Source: Rostratula benghalensis
Lineage: Eukaryota > Chordata > Aves > Charadriiformes > Rostratulidae
Direction: 5' to 3'
Assembly: GCA_013399305.1 (NCBI GenBank)
Contig: VXAI01000083.1
Coordinates: 1 to 64,000 of the forward strand
Length of the DNA: 64,000 nucleotides
The translations under genes and the position numbers were made by a program. This document shows, piece after piece, positions 48,927-63,200 of the stretch (its first letter is position 1; each line of letters opens with the position of its first letter). Below the pieces are notes generated by a model, which did not search any database, was not told where the DNA came from, and was given only the letters and a program-made list of their open reading frames with translations.

Positions 48927-51900
48927 GAGGGTCTCAAGTCTGCAGGAAGCTGACAGCTTCCATTTTCCACACGTGGTAACCCTGCATGCCTGCAGACAGC
49001 CTCTCTTCCATGCCCATCTCCTAGCTCTTGCTGTCTAAACCAGGATTTTCATCCCACCTGTGGGTGCAGGTACAACACAAGGGCTGCTCAGGCAGAGCTG
49101 AGGCTGGGACACTGCAGCCTTTCTGCCAGTTTAAGTAGCACTGGTAACAGGAAGGGTTAGCATTGAGATGGCCTGGGTGCCAACTTGCTAGGATTCTTTG
49201 GTGGACTGTGTTTGTATGTTTTTCTAATGCCTTTTTGAATCTTGTCGGGTTCTTGGTCTGGATGACTGCCAGGCTGATAAGTTTTAGGTTACGGTTATCT
49301 ATGGTGTAGGCAGAAAACGTGTCTTAATTGCTTTAATCTGGCCACTTGATGGTCATGGTTCTGTAGCCTGATGAAGCACTGATGTAAGGGCACACTGCAG
49401 CAAGCCAGAGAAACATTTTTCTTTCGTGGTGCTAACTGACAAACAAAGAGAAGCTAAGCAAAGCATGGGAGAGGTTAACATTTCCTTCTTCCAGGATACT
49501 GAGGTAGATATACAAATGCAGTGAAATATGAGATAGAGCAGTGGGAAAAGATACACGTGGAAAACCCAATTACACATCTATTGAACTCAGCAGGAGTTTT
49601 TGTCCTTAGCTTCAGTTTTGTTCCACACCTAAACTTTAATGTATCTCATCAATCCTTCCATTGTGCAAGGGCCTCATCAAAGTTTGATTAAGTCTTTGAA
49701 GGAAAACAGTTTATCGCCGCAAAACTATGAATCAGATCCTTCAGATTAAATTAAAAGTCAGGAAAACCCCAAAGCCAAACATGGCAGAAAGATTGCTGAT
49801 CTCTGGAAGAGGCCCTGGAAAAGCTGTTACTGAAACAACCTTCTCTGCGCATCTGCACAAGCTCCTGCAGAAGGGACTTCCAGACCAGTTTGGTCACTCT
49901 GTCAAATACATGTTGGCGGGACAAACTTTCCAAGAAAGAGCATTGTAAATACAGGAAGATAGCAGTTTAGTGCTGAGATCACAGGACTGTAATCAGCTGA
50001 TTTGGATTCTGTCCCTGACTCTCCTGCTGCCTTGCTGTGAGAGGCTGGATTGTTCAGTTAACCTTCCTTCACTTTGCCTGCTCCAGATAGAAAATTATTT
50101 TTATTTATCTCTTTGAGATCTGTGTAAAAAGGATGCTAAGTATCATCCTCCCTCTTTGGAGAGACAGCTAGAGGCAAATAATATGAAAGCTCCGTAAGTG
50201 CAGCACATTTTGCCCTGACAGATCTGTAACTACCATTTTGCTGGAACTCCTTAGTCGTTGCAAAGACTGAAATGAAATATCATCCTCCTCCATATTCAGA
50301 GAGGCACTTCAGGCACATGTCTGCCCAGCCAGGTGTCCATCACAGAGTGCATGGGGAGAGTACATGCCTGTGACAGATGACACGAGGTTTTATCAGAGTG
50401 TGGGATTTATTTTTGCTGTATCACCCACAAATCGTGGCAACCATGTGACAAATGGGGCAGAAGCCTTATGCCTGTATTCTAAGGTTTTTCCCATAGGGTC
50501 ACAGAAACTGTCAATTTTCACTTTCAGGTTATTGCTTATATTTTTAATTAATGAAGGGAGTAGATAAAGAGGTCACTTGGTTTCGCCCCACTTTAATTTT
50601 TATTTAATTATACCTTTAAGAACTGTTTATTTTAAGATGTTTCCTCTGCTAACAGCTAATGAAGTTTACCACTGATCTCCTCAGCTGTGGCTGGAGTATC
50701 TTTGGCTCTGAGCCTGAACAGGAAGAGTAAGGGAATAATAAGCTGAAGGGCTGTTATTAGGGGATTTTTGCCTATTGTTTGTTTTCTTCATGATGTGTTT
50801 GGTGCCTGTTTCCATGAGAAAACTCCAGGTAACCACAGAACTGAAGAAATTCTAGTATCTTGGGAACTGACAAGTGAAAGATGAGAAATGTGAGGGAGAG
50901 ATTTGCAGGCAAGAAACTGTTTATGTTTTTACTGAAGGTTCAGCACTTGCCTGCAGTGCTTTAACTACACTGTTTGGTTTTTTTTTCTGTAGACCACCCC
51001 AATTTGGCTGTGTAACAGAATCCGAGAAGAATAAAATAGATATTAGATTAGATAATACTTTTATGGCCATCATCCCAACTCTATGGCTACAATCTCCAGG
51101 ACAAATGCAATGCAGTATCTTTAGGTAGTGTTTTATTGTAATGCTTGTGTTTGTCTCCTTCCCTTCTCTCATTCTCCCTCTGAGATGAATGTGAGGAGTT
51201 TTAGCACTGACAGGAGGGGATGACACTTTCCCTCCAGCAAGTGTTAGCACCTCTCTGCATCTGCTCACCTTCTGGAACCACTTACAAGGAGACACCTGCA
51301 ACAGTGGAAGGCTCTTTCCCCAAAGGTAGTGTCAAGAAACACCGCTAGATTTACATTTTCTCTCTGCTAAACAATGCTGAGTATTGAGCAGTGGGTCTTT
51401 TCAGTGGGCTACATTCCAGTGGCAAGGTTGCAGATTCTCATTTGGTGTAATTTTTAGAACTTCCATTCCCAGAAGTGTTTGGAAGGAATTTGAGTGAAAA
51501 TTGAAGTTCTTGAAGCTCAGCAGTTTCAGCTGCTGAAAAACAAGCCCTAACCAGCTCCACTTGAGATTACATAGGGAACCAGCTTTCAGTCCCTGTCCTG
51601 TTGGTTTTTTCTGATTTCATCTGTCACAAAATCCTCTGAACCCAAGAAAAGATGCCCATAATTCAGTGGAGTTCAGTGATCTTGTGACCTGAATCATCCC
51701 TTCAGTTTATTCAAAACCTTTCCCTAATTTCAAAATGTTTCTAGAGAACCCATCATTTTCAAGCAGTTCATTTAGAAGGAAATGTGCTGAGCAAGATACA
51801 GAAATAATTATTTGCTTTCAGAGCCCAGACATGGCTTCTTGAATTTTCCAGTCAAGCTCTAGAGCTATTGGTATTTATTCAAGTAAGATGATGAGATGAC

Positions 51901-52370
51901 TTATTTTCAGTTGGCAATTAGTACATTGGCTTTAGGGAATGAAAACTGTGTTACATGAGAAACAAGAACAGCAACATCAACAAAAGATTTTTGTCTGTTC
52001 CTTGTGCCAGTTTGTGTTGTGTGTAAATCTGTAATTCTCAGCTGCCTTACCATCACCCATGTCTGGAATCTGGGGTGTGCCTTTGGTGTGGAGCAACTTG
52101 CCTTTGCTAGCTCTTTGTCAGGCTTGTTTTGGAGAACTGCTTAGGAAACTAAGGGCTTGTTTAGCCTGCTGAGATCCACTCCAGTCAATCCATGGCACTG
52201 TCATCCTAAGGTTTTGCACTTTTGACTTGGAATGAGGCTAACCATCTATTTGAAACCCTGCAGATTTTTAATACCTGTCTTCACTTCAGAAGTTCCCATC
52301 ACAAGGCTCTTAAGGGGGATCCAAGCAAGTGAAGCCATGATTGCAATTTTCTAGAATAAGTGCAGTAATA

Positions 52371-52866
52371 AGACCTGCACTGTGTCCAGTTCTGGGCTCC
52401 TCAGTTCAGGAAGGACAGGGGACTGCTGGAAAGGGTACAGCAAAGGACTACAAAGATGAGCTGGGGTCTGGAACATTTTTCTTAGGAGGAAAGGCTGAGG
52501 GACTTGGGTCTTTTTAGTCTGGAGAAGAGAAGGCTGAGGGGGAATCTGATCAATGCCTATAAATACTTAAAGGGTGGGTGTCAAGAAGAAGGGGCCAGTC
52601 TTTTTTCAGTGGTGCCCAGTGAGAGGACAAGTGGTAACAGACAGAAACTTGCACATAAAAAGTTCCATCTAAACATGAGGAGGAACTTCTTCACTTTGAA
52701 GCACTGGAACAGGCTGCCCAGAGAGGTGGTAAGTCTCCATTTCTGGAGACATTAAAAACCCACCTTGACATTTTCCTGTGCAACCTGCTCTAGGAGGACC
52801 TGCTTTGAAAGCGGGAGTTGGACTAGATGATCTCCAGAGGTCCCTTTCAACCCCATATCATTCTTT
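52371..52866 (+). repeat. CR1 LINE 3' end, plus orientation, about 0.5 kb
   Basis: This is the longest CR1 copy here. It reads in order CTGTGTCCAGTTCTGGGCTC, GGAAGGACAGGGGACTGCTG, AGTCTGGAGAAGAGAAGGCT, ATCAATGCCTATAAATACTT, AACATGAGGAGGAACTTCTT, GCTGCCCAGAGAGGTGG and GTTGGACTAGATGATCTCCA, ending in ATCATTCTTTGAT. These are all characteristic of the CR1 terminus. The element is truncated at its 5' side and holds no intact reverse-transcriptase frame. The 83-aa frame at 52504-52755 is a remnant of its non-coding tail. Confidence 0.97.
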
Positions 52867-53200
52867 GATATGGAAAAGGTGTATGGGCACAAGATACCTG
52901 TGTGGATTGGTTTAGCTCCTTTTCCCCCCTTTTTAAGCAACGAGCTCTGTCCTTCTGTTCTTTTCTTGCAGAGAGCTTGTGATATAATAGTCCATCTCTC
53001 AATTAATGTGCTTTCTGTTTTTTGATAAATGGACTTCTTACAGGTTTTTCAAGATTTGACTGATGTGTGTCATGAGTTGAAACATTCTCTTAATGGTTAA
53101 TAATCAGCCGGAAAAAATCCTCGGCCTAGCATCCTTGTTAAAGGGACACAAAGTGTGAATTACAAAAGGACAGCAAAGTCATATTTTCAGAAATCAGAAA

Positions 53201-53224
53201 TTATTAATTAATTAATTAATTAAT
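53201..53224. repeat. (TTAA)n tetranucleotide run
   Basis: Six near-perfect ATTA/TTAA units are embedded in AT-rich sequence. Simple repeat. Confidence 0.93.
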
Positions 53225-56200
53225 CTGGATTAATTCAGCCAAGAAGACAGACATCCAAACACATAGAGCTTTGCTTATTATTAATGATGAGATACCAAAC
53301 ACACATTCTGTGAAACACGTTATTTAAAGGGGAACTTAACCAATGTTTACTAGAAAGGACAAAGTATCTCATGAGACATTGCATATAATATTGTAAGTCT
53401 TCATCTGAACTTCTGTCTGGAGAACCCAGGCCTTGGCTGCTTTCTACTTAACTGAGGCTGGAATTAGGAATGGGGTGATGTTTTGCCTATTTTGAAATCA
53501 GGAGAGCCTTATTTTTGAATCCAGGTAAACGTGGATTTTATGCTACTTTTAAAGAATCTGAGGCACAGCTTCTAATTTTCTATTTGGAATTTGTTCCAAT
53601 TTTCAGTGAGAGAGTCAAGTTGGATATCAATGGATATACCATTTATGCTTACAAGCAATTACAGCTGCAATTGACTGCACACAAAATTAGAAGCAATTTA
53701 AGACAACAAAGTCTAATTTTAAGGACTCCAAGTCATTTGTCCAGAAGTGGTTTAATGCATATGAACAAGGACTGTTCATTTCCTTTTGCTGAGTGTCCGA
53801 AGTTTGAATAAGGTGCTTATGGAGTGCAAGTTGTTAAAAAGGAGATGGATTTCTTTATTGCTTGACTTGCTCGTGAAATACATTTTATGTAATGAAGCAG
53901 TGATTACTTAAATTAGAAAACCAAAACAATACTGTTGTCTCATTTGGTAGGAGGCAGAGATTGTGTGGACAACTGAAAGCTTGCTTAAAGGCAATCTGTG
54001 ACCCACTCCATAGTATTCTTATGCTAATGTGAGAATGGGTATCCTGGGCACCATCTGCTGTCCCTGAGGTCCTGGCCTTGGGCATTCAAAATTGGTTTGC
54101 TTTATTAAATGCTAGGCCATCCAGAACAGCAGCAGTGCATTTGTTAGAGTCTATGAAATCAGAAGTTCCAATTGTAAGCATACAGAGATAATTGTCACTT
54201 TTAATAATACACTCAAACATGATAGCTACCACTTTTTCCAACCTCTTAGGCAAAGATGCCATCTTTCAAGCTGCAGTTACCTTCAGCTAATCCAACAAAG
54301 GCCTCTCTGGCTTTTCAGGGAGATGGGTTTTCCTTCCTTGGAAGGGCATTTCATTATACACAGGATAGATTTATTGGCTGGATCTGCTTTTTAACTTTTG
54401 TAAATGCCCCCTAGAGAAACAGAGGTCTTGAAATAAATCAAAATTAATAAATAGGACATACGATGTGATTATTTTTACACAGGCTAAAGGGATGGGGTAT
54501 CAAATATCCTCAAGTAGTGTAATTAAGCCAGTTGAGGTTTAAAGGATGCCAGGCATCACTTTTGCCTAAGCAGAACAAATGGTTACAATCTCAGTTTTAA
54601 GTGAATGAAGTCTCCCCTAATGATTCTGTTTGTGCTTATTAGCTGTATAGTTCTTTCAGTGTCCATGGCTCTAATGAAGAAGCAGTTCCTCCTTCTGTTC
54701 AAACATCTGAGGACTTAGGTTGCTCATTATCAAGTACCTGTGAGATACAAGTCAGGATAGTTCAGCTGCTAGCCAGCAAGCTAGGTCCATCTGACCTGCT
54801 GCCTTGCGTCTGCGGTCTTGAAAGAGGCAGAGCACATGAAGCTCAGAAACTGCCTATCTCCTTCTTCATCCTTCTCAGCGGTGCAGGGCAGCTCCCGAGC
54901 TGACTCCCACTCTCCAGCCTTTTGTAGAAAATAGGATCTTGGCTTCCATTTTACAGGTGAGGAAAGCGGAGCATGGCTAAAACTGTGCCTTGGGTCCCCA
55001 GGCCAGAATCGGCACCGGGAGTGTTAAGGCTGTGCCAGATTCAGCTCCAGACTCCTCACAGTAGGAGTGTGAGGGGAACTGAAGATAGTAGGAGTGTGCA
55101 GAAGCAGTGAAACAATGGTAAAGCAGTGTGACAGCCAGTGGTCTCAGCTAAAGTGAAGCTTTTTGTGGTGTCCTGGTGAAAGAGCACTTTATGGTGGAGT
55201 GGGAAAAGAACAGATTGCCCAAGGCTGTTGCACGATCCAGTGAAAGTGTAATTTTGGGTTGGTGAGTCTGACTCTCCTGATCTCTTCATTTCAACGTAGT
55301 GTGTTTGCAGAATTTATTTACAATGTCCTCTGGGATGAAAAAAATTAGCCAAGGAACCAATCATCTCCACTTACCTAAATAAGCAACATGCAGCCAACAG
55401 GGAGAACAACTTTCAGTAACTGCTTTTGTCCCCTCCCTTGCCTCCAGAGCTTTCTGTTGTTTCTTTCAGTTATGGGTGAAGGAGACAAGCACTCCGGGGC
55501 CAGGGAAAATGAGAGTTAATTACACTGTGGAAGGGGATTGGTACAAAATACTAGTTCTTTCCCATCCCTGTCTCAACTGTTTGAGAGCACGACAGAGGCA
55601 ACAGAGGTTTCTTCAGTATCATCCTTTGCCTGTTCTGGAAGCACTGGAAATACAAAGCTGGACCTCTTTCCCTTAAATGAAAACAATGAGGAGAAGGCTC
55701 CTTTTTGGTCTCAGCATTCAGGTAAATTGTGTGCCAAGGTCAAGTGAAATTCAGCAGAAGTAGGTCTAATATTACACATATATTTTAGAAAAGCAAATAA
55801 TATTTTACAGTGTGTGAAAGCACTCCTTAAAGTTCTAGATCAATCTGTATTTTAAAAAAAATAAAAACCAGTAGGTTTTGCTTTGGTCTCCTTGCTGTAA
55901 AAGGTAGAAGGAAGTCCCTAAGATGTGCATAGAGGAGAAAATATTTGTATCTGGAGGACTAAGTCAAATACTGGGATATAAAGGATAATTCTAGAAATCA
56001 CTCCAGGTAATATTCAGCCTTGGATCTCCCTCACTTTCTGGGATCACTTAGATGTCACTCCTGCATTTGGCATGTGGAAAAGAGTAATTGTTTAAGAGCG
56101 TGCTGGTGTAAAACAGGGGTGAAGAAAGGGGAGATAGGGCATTCTACAAAATAATGAGGTGGAAGTTGACAGGCATGTCCCCCTTGGCTCTTTTCAACTA

Positions 56201-56656
56201 AGGTGCTGAACTTGTACTGAGGTCTGAGTACGCAAGACACTCTTTACAGATTGCTGATTACTCAATGACTGAGAATGATCAACTTCTTGTAGAGCAGGGC
56301 ACTTACTGACAGGAGATACATTGTCAGGCTGTTAGCAGGGGCTGACACTCCACTGTTGTGTTGTCAGATGCCCAAATTCAAGTTGTTGAGCATGTCGGTA
56401 CACTTGCTTATGACTGTGGCCCTATAGGCGCATATGCTGAGCTAGTGCAAGCACTGGGCCAGGTATTAGATGTTCAAGGTCCTCATCTGCCAGGGCAATT
56501 TCATCTCACATTAGGGACTGGTATTTGAATCTGTCACATCTCAGTGCAGTACAATAATCACTGGGTTTGCATGTCCTGATGGAAAAACTCCCATTTAAGT
56601 GGGGATGATGCTTCAGAATGATTCTGCTACATTAAGCCACTGGAATAGGGTTGCTT

Positions 56657-57257
56657 TCAACTGTTGTGGTTTAGCCCCAGCAGGCAACTAAGACGTACAC
56701 AGCTGCTTGCTCACTTGCCCCCAGTGGGATGGGGGAGAGAATTGGAAGAGTAAAAGTGAGAAAACTCCTGCGCTGAGATGGAGACAATTGAATAGGTAGA
56801 GTAAAAGCTGCTTATGCTGCTTATGTAAGCAAAGCAAAATAAGGAATTCATTCCCTGTTCCCCATGGGCAGGCAGGTGTTCAGCCATCCCCAAGAAAGCA
56901 GGGCTCCTTCAGGCATAATGGTGACTTGGGAAGACAGATGCTATCCCTCTGAACATCCTCCCTTCCTTCGTCTTCACCCAGCTGTGTTGCTGAGCATGAT
57001 GTCATATGGCATGGAATATCCCTTGGGACAGCTGGGGTCAGCTGTCCTGGCTGCGTCCCCTCCCAGCTCCTTGTGTCCCTCCAACCCACTCACTGTCAGG
57101 GTGCTGTGAGGAGCAGAAAAAGCCTTGACTCTGTACAAGCCCTGCCCAGCAATAACTAAAACATCCCTGAGTTATCAACACTGATTCCACCGCAAATCCA
57201 AGACATAGCCCTATATCAGCTACTGTGGAGAAAATTCCCAGATCCCAGCACATCAAC
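56657..57257 (-). mobile_element. Solo LTR of an avian ERV, with target duplication
   Basis: The LTR proper is 56662-57252 (591 bp). It starts TGTTGTGGTTTAGCCCCAGC and ends CCCAGCACA, with TG...CA ends. It is flanked by the 5-bp direct duplication TCAAC at 56657-56661 and 57253-57257, so it is a clean insertion followed by LTR-LTR recombination. Internal phrases (GGGATGGGGGAGAGAATTGG, AAAACATCCCTGAGTTATCA) match a neoavian ERV LTR family I know, probably ERVL-like. Sense is minus, because family copies carry TATA and poly(A) signals on that strand. Both are degraded here: the TATA position reads AGCAACACAGC and the poly(A) position TATTCAATTG. A CRE-like TGATGTCA sits at 56997-57004. No internal viral gene remains. 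Confidence 0.92.
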
Positions 57258-60200
57258 TCATTGTGGAAGGCACTGAAATACTAAAACCTCAAGAAGTGCC
57301 ATGAAGCAAAATAGTTGTCATCAGATCTTGTACATGCTATCTTCAGCTCACACACAGCTGGGACTGAGGAGTGTCTGCAGGGGGTGTTTATATAGATGCA
57401 CAGTAGAGAGGACTTAAAATGCTTATTGTTGTCTGGGATACAGAACTTCAGTGCTTGACCAAAAAATTCTGCTCTGCCTGCACCTTGCTGAGGCCTATAC
57501 ACGTAGACAATTATAGCAGTACATGGTGTTAAACAGTAACCCATTCATGTTAGGTCCTAATCTGCCAAATTTGTTCTTCTCTTGCCAGATATTAAACTGA
57601 CAGGGCTGACTGAATACTTTTGAAATACAGTTTTAGTTTCTTCCCTTGAAATAACATGTACAGTTCCACTGGAAGACAATTGACAGTAACAACTGGGTTC
57701 TGATGAGTGAGGGAAATCAGAAACAGCCAGAAGCGATTATTGTTAGAAATTAAGAGTTGCTGCCTGCACATGTCAGTGCCGTGTTCCTTATGTTTTTAAT
57801 TGTTGGCTGGATAGGAAAGATAGTCCTGTTAGCATGCTAGTGCTTTCATGAGGCGTAGGGATATTTGTCAAAATCTATTGAGGTGCTTTGGAAAGTTGTG
57901 AAATAACATTTCTGCAAAGGACACAGAAGCTCTTGGAGAGACTGCAGGGGTGCTAGACAACCTTTCAAGCCTTTATCACAGCCTGGCAGTCTCCGTCTTC
58001 AAGAAGGCCACGCTTAGACACATACAAAAAGAACAGCAAGGGAAAGTTTGTGTCCAAAGAAGTTAAAAAGAAATTTTGAAGAGATATATATACTCAGACA
58101 TGGCAGGACTGCAATGGGCAAGTCTTGGCTCTTCTGTGCAAGGCTCTCTAGGGTGACAGCTTTAGTTAGGGATAGTGTAATTATTTGCTTTTGGAATGCC
58201 TAATACTGTTTCCTTCAAGCCGCGTTAACTTAAGCTTACTGCCACAGCATATTTCATTTGTTCCCTTGTCAGCAGCTACTAGATGTCTTCTGTTTTCTTT
58301 GTTATGGGAAGGACAGTTGGGAAGGCCAGAGGACAAGGATGGCTCTCAGATACACTGGATGCTGACAGTGGCTCAGCTTTGGTCTTACTTATCTTTGTGT
58401 CTCTGACTTGATCTTAGCTGAGCCAGTTACTTGTTTCCTAGGTATGTGTTTTAAGATGCTGAGATATCATCAACTATTTTGGAAAATGGGCCTTCTCTCC
58501 TTCTCCCTGAACATGGTGACATTTGCTGCTGCTTGGTGCAATGACCTAGCTGACAATCAAAGCCTCATGGTTAACCATGAACTGGCACTAGGGAGTTAGA
58601 ACTTGTTCTTGCACCCATTTTCAGACTTAACATACCATGGACTCTGGAAGCTATTAATTGTAACAGCAGTGGGAGATCCTCTCTCCCTACTTTGGAAAAC
58701 CAGAAGAAACCAAAGCAAAAGTGCTTTTCATAGAGTACCTGAGCTGAGTGTACCTGGCCATGTTGAGATGAAAGTTGGCTGGATAACTGGAGCTACAGAA
58801 CGTTCTCCCCAGTCACCAGCTTCTCCTTTCCCGGAATTCTTGTGAGCACTCACTTTCTACCTGCACATGAAAACATCTTTAAACCTTAAAAAGCATCTTG
58901 TGGCATGATTGACATCCTTACACTTGTGCACAACCATGGTTCTTTTCTAAGCAGAGAAAGTTTTAGCAGAAGACAGGGGAGGAAGAAAGCTTAATAACAC
59001 AGTAATAGCAAAGGAGATGGGAAGAGCAACACTGCTGTTCTCCTGCTGGTTATGTTCATCTCCTGGTGCTGCTGGGACACCTTCCGCTTACAGGCCCATA
59101 CTGCATGTGCTCAGCAAGAACTCTCTCAGCTCTGCAGCTCTGTGTTTGTATGAGGCAACTGATTTGCAAAGCCCAATTTAAACCGGTAGATCAAAATGCT
59201 TGCAGCTCCGCATATGCTTCCTCAGGAGAAAGGAATGTTTTCTCATTCCTGTCTTACTTCATATTTCACAGCTGCAGTTTGTCTTGTTTTCCCCCTGCCT
59301 AAGGCCCAGCAAGTGCTGCAATGCACAAGGGTTTAAGGGTTTATTTATTTTAGGGCATTGATGCCTTCTTTGAAAAGCTATGATTGCTTTACCAGGGACT
59401 CTAATAAGAGTAGCACAGGGAGTTTGCAGGGAGAAAAGGAAGGCAGTAAGTATACATATCTCTTCCAAAATTGTGTTATATAAGGATAGGCCTCTCAAAT
59501 TATCTTAAACAGGATGGCTTGTGATGATCTTATCTTTGCTCCTACATTCATTTTTCTTTCACAGTGGCTGTACATCCCACTTTCTCCACCTTAGTGTAAC
59601 TACATCCCTGCTTGCACTGATAGCTGAATGTCCTTAAGTTATCCAACACAGGTGAAAGTGGTAGAAAAATCCCCTCCTATTAACTTCAGTGGGAACACGA
59701 TTAGTCCTTAGCTGCACCATCTCCAACTTAATTAATTATGGTGATAAGTGTAGGAAGCAAAGCATTGATAAAGAGCTACCAAGTCCTGGTCACTGATCTG
59801 TAGACATCTGCACCATTACAGTAATGATATGTTGCTGCTCTACTTCTAAGAAAGCTTCTTGGAAAAGGAGGTAGACTTATAACTTGGGAACAGCTATTAT
59901 GGCTCTTGAAAGCATTCAGTCTGGTAACCTGTTGAGTGCCTCAGCTGCCTTGTATTCCAGGAGGATCTAGCTGCCTCCTATAGTTCAGTCAGGCTGCTGC
60001 TGAACAGTGCTGTCTTGCAGATGTTGAAGTGCTGCCAGCAAAAGGGTGCAAGGATGTGGCTTGCCCTATTTAATGGGAGGTGTTGCTTTTGATTCCTAAG
60101 GGAGGACGTGGAAGTGTGACCTTCCTGCCAGCTGATCACTGAGGTCCTGAGAGGGTGGACTCCTGTTTCATGCCAAGTTTTTACTTAGTTATTTCCACCA

Positions 60201-63200
60201 ATAGGTACGTAATCTAGCCATCCTCTTTCTCCCAGAAAAGAATTCAAGAGCAGAACTTAAAGAATGTGGCAAAGTTGAAATATATACATATATGTGAAAA
60301 CCTCACTCTCTCTCTAGAATCATTTGCATTTTTTAATTCAAGGAGGAGCCTGAAAGTCCATCCACTGTGTGCCACTTATTAGCCTCTCTGATGTCTTACA
60401 GGCTTTTATCAGCTTAGGGCTAGTTTGTCCTGTTGTATGTGGGTGCATTGGAGGAGTAGGTGGTTTTAGACATGCTGGTGTAATGTCATATATACAATTA
60501 ATATTTTGCTCCCTTGTCTCCCACCCTCAAAATGAGTATGATACAAAGCTAATGCTTGCCTTAAGCATCCCCCCAGAGCTTTGGAAATCTTTGGATCAAG
60601 GCCTCCTGAAGAGTCAGACTTCAGGCTACTTGATGATCCCATACCAAACCTGGGGAGACACTGATGTCTCTCCTACAGCCAAAGGCCACAAAGTCTCCTG
60701 CAGTATCTCAGGCTGCATGAAATGAGTGCAACATTTCCAGAAATCTAAGAGGTTTCTTCTGAAATACATTTTATATAGATCTCTAAATCCAAGGTAATAT
60801 GTGATTGATTATTGAATGTAGGTGTCCCCTTTGTGATAATTGGGAGAGGCTGGGTAGCAGACTAAATCTGTTCAACAGCATCCAAAAGGGGAGAAAACAT
60901 TTTCAGTACCTTTTTGACCTGGAAGAAACCTGTACAAGAAAACATGTTTCTAATGGGGATATGTGTCATTATTTGCTTCTATGAATTATATGAATTATCA
61001 TCAATCTGATGAGGTAGTATGTTTTTCCTAAAATCCAAGCTCTGGAAGCCAGCTGATTTATGGGCATATTCTGTGTTTTCATTTAGAGGAAAATTTCTAG
61101 GTCTCCTTGCTGTAAAGGAAAAAAAAAAAAGGAAGGCTTGAATACATAGCTGCAAAAGGCAGAAACACCATAAGGCAAATAAATCATATAATATCTAACC
61201 CCATCGTGTTTTCTAAGCCAATCTCATTATTTTTTAGGACCTGAGTAATGATTTTTGAATGCCCAGGTTGGCTTTGGAGACAAGAGACTTGCTTTTCACA
61301 AGTGCTAAGTACTTTTACTCCAGCTGTCACACCTATAAAAATCACCCATTAAAATCATGCCTGGGGTCCAGTAGTCAGCCATACACAGTTGGGGGGCAGA
61401 GAGAAGAAATGCAGATAGCATGGCACGTACAGAGCTTTACCATACATGCAATATGTCATGGTAAAGATGAACTATGTTAAGCAATGTTGTCTTCTCCGAG
61501 GCAGAAACAAGAAATAACAGTAGTGGCTTCTGTATATAGTCTTTTTTGTCTGTTATAATGTAAAATATTAATGCAAAAATATTATGAACCAGTTATGAAA
61601 TCAGCATAGCTGAGATTTACATCTAAGGAACTAATGAAGTTAAAGGGAGGGGGAAGTAGAGAAAAACACATGATAGCGAATGGAAGCCAGAAAGGATTTT
61701 TCTCTAAGGAAATATCCTTAAGTAAAACTGCTCACTGGGAATTTTGTCTCCATTTGAAAAAAAGGGGTGTGTGGATACTGGTGCACAGTCCTAATGGAGA
61801 CAAAGCCCATCTCATGGTGTTACTTTATTACAAAGTTTACTGTTCTGAGGTTTTCTTTAAGGCCTCAGCTCTTGGATTCAGAGGGTGCTCTCAGCATCCT
61901 TTAAGGAAGTATTTCCTGTGTTTCCCATCCATTGAAAAGCGAGTGGAAATCTGAGCCAGCTGCATGGTAAAGAGGAGATACTTTCCTGGTCCCCAAGTCC
62001 AAGATCGCTTTGTGTGTGTATTTATTTTGAGGCCATGCTTTTGATTTTCAAGTGCTGGGGGTCAGTGATACTCCAGCTTTTAGTCCCCACGGATTGAACC
62101 TGGCTATACTCTTCCAAGTGACATCTACCCCAGGACCGCAGTGCTGCATCTCTGCTAGGCTTTAATCTAAGGGCAACAATTTCCCTGTAAACCACTTCTT
62201 GGTCTTTTTGCAGTGAACTCAGGCTATTTTGAAAGTTCAGGTTCAAGGCCAGCAAATAAACAGAAATAATAAAAGCACTTGGAGCTTTATATGTTTTGTA
62301 GTTTAAAACAACGTAAAATTTTACAACAGCAATTAAAGGGGAGAAATTGTCTGACAAAATTTTGTGAATCTGATTGTTTGTTTGAGATTTTTTTGCAGGT
62401 AAGTTTGGCGTGAAGCATATGACTCTGCTCAAGTTACAGGCAACAAATTAATATGTCATGTGCTCAGTCTTTACTTTGAGATACCTTTTATATTTAAAAG
62501 ATGCTATAAAGAAGTGTTTTTCCCAGCAGTTTCTCTGGGCTTTGCATCTTTTGATGGGAAAGGAAGATGCATTGGCTTTTCAGTGAGATGACAGAAAGTT
62601 GTGTGTATGAATAGCAGTAAAGAAAGGAGACCCCTTAACACGAGTGCTTGATATATATTCTACCTGCTCATTTTTCCAATAAATATATCCACATCAAAGG
62701 CAGAAGTCCCTCTGTGAACAGTGCTGAGCCAAACCTTCCTAACAGAGTGCTCTGAATGAGGTCCTTTATTCCAAAATTCTTCTTGTGCTTTTCAGTGAAG
62801 TAAGTTGATATTTCCACCTATGTGCTCTCCTGTTATAGGAGGTCTTTCTGTGTCTACTAGGGATCTTCCTGAATGTGGAAGGTACAGAAAAACCCTCTCC
62901 CTGCAAAATTAAAAAAAGAGCTCAGTTCTGTACCATACAGTGGTAGCTGGCAGATGAAGCTGTGTGTCCAAAGAAAGAGAAAAGTATTCTTTTTTTTCTG
63001 TATAAAGGGGCTTAAACTGGGTTAATTAACACTGACCCCATTTAAAGGAATGGCTTATGTGCCTGCTTGAGGGAGGGGAAGTTAGTCTCACATGTGTTGG
63101 TAGAAATCTCTCTTTCAGTGTTTTTCTAGCCCGGTGCTGGGCTAAACAGGCAATGAAGCCTGACAAATCAAGCAGCTGTTTGCCCCACAATAAGCCAGCT

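Larger units (their letters stand above)
43430..56656. other. Non-coding interval right of CpG island 2
   Basis: About 13.2 kb has no recognisable exon. It contains three CR1 copies (45243-45400, 47094-47365, 52371-52866), AT-type microsatellites near 47004 and 47371, a TTAA array at 53201-53224, a possible very old repeat near 48551 and a 9-bp-stem hairpin at 48903. If CpG island 2 is the PAK3 promoter, this would be 5' UTR intron of PAK3. The first PAK3 coding exon was not found. Confidence 0.6.

Noticed and set aside
56711..57256. Open frames inside the solo LTR
   Set aside because: They lie within non-coding LTR sequence; no viral coding region remains.
60369..60725. 118-aa open frame, plus strand
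   Set aside because: Begins with a hydrophobic stretch but matches no family and has no promoter or repeat context; treated as chance.
62022..62432. 136-aa open frame, minus strand
   Set aside because: Considered as a retroelement remnant, but no motif was seen; a frame this long is expected about once by chance here.
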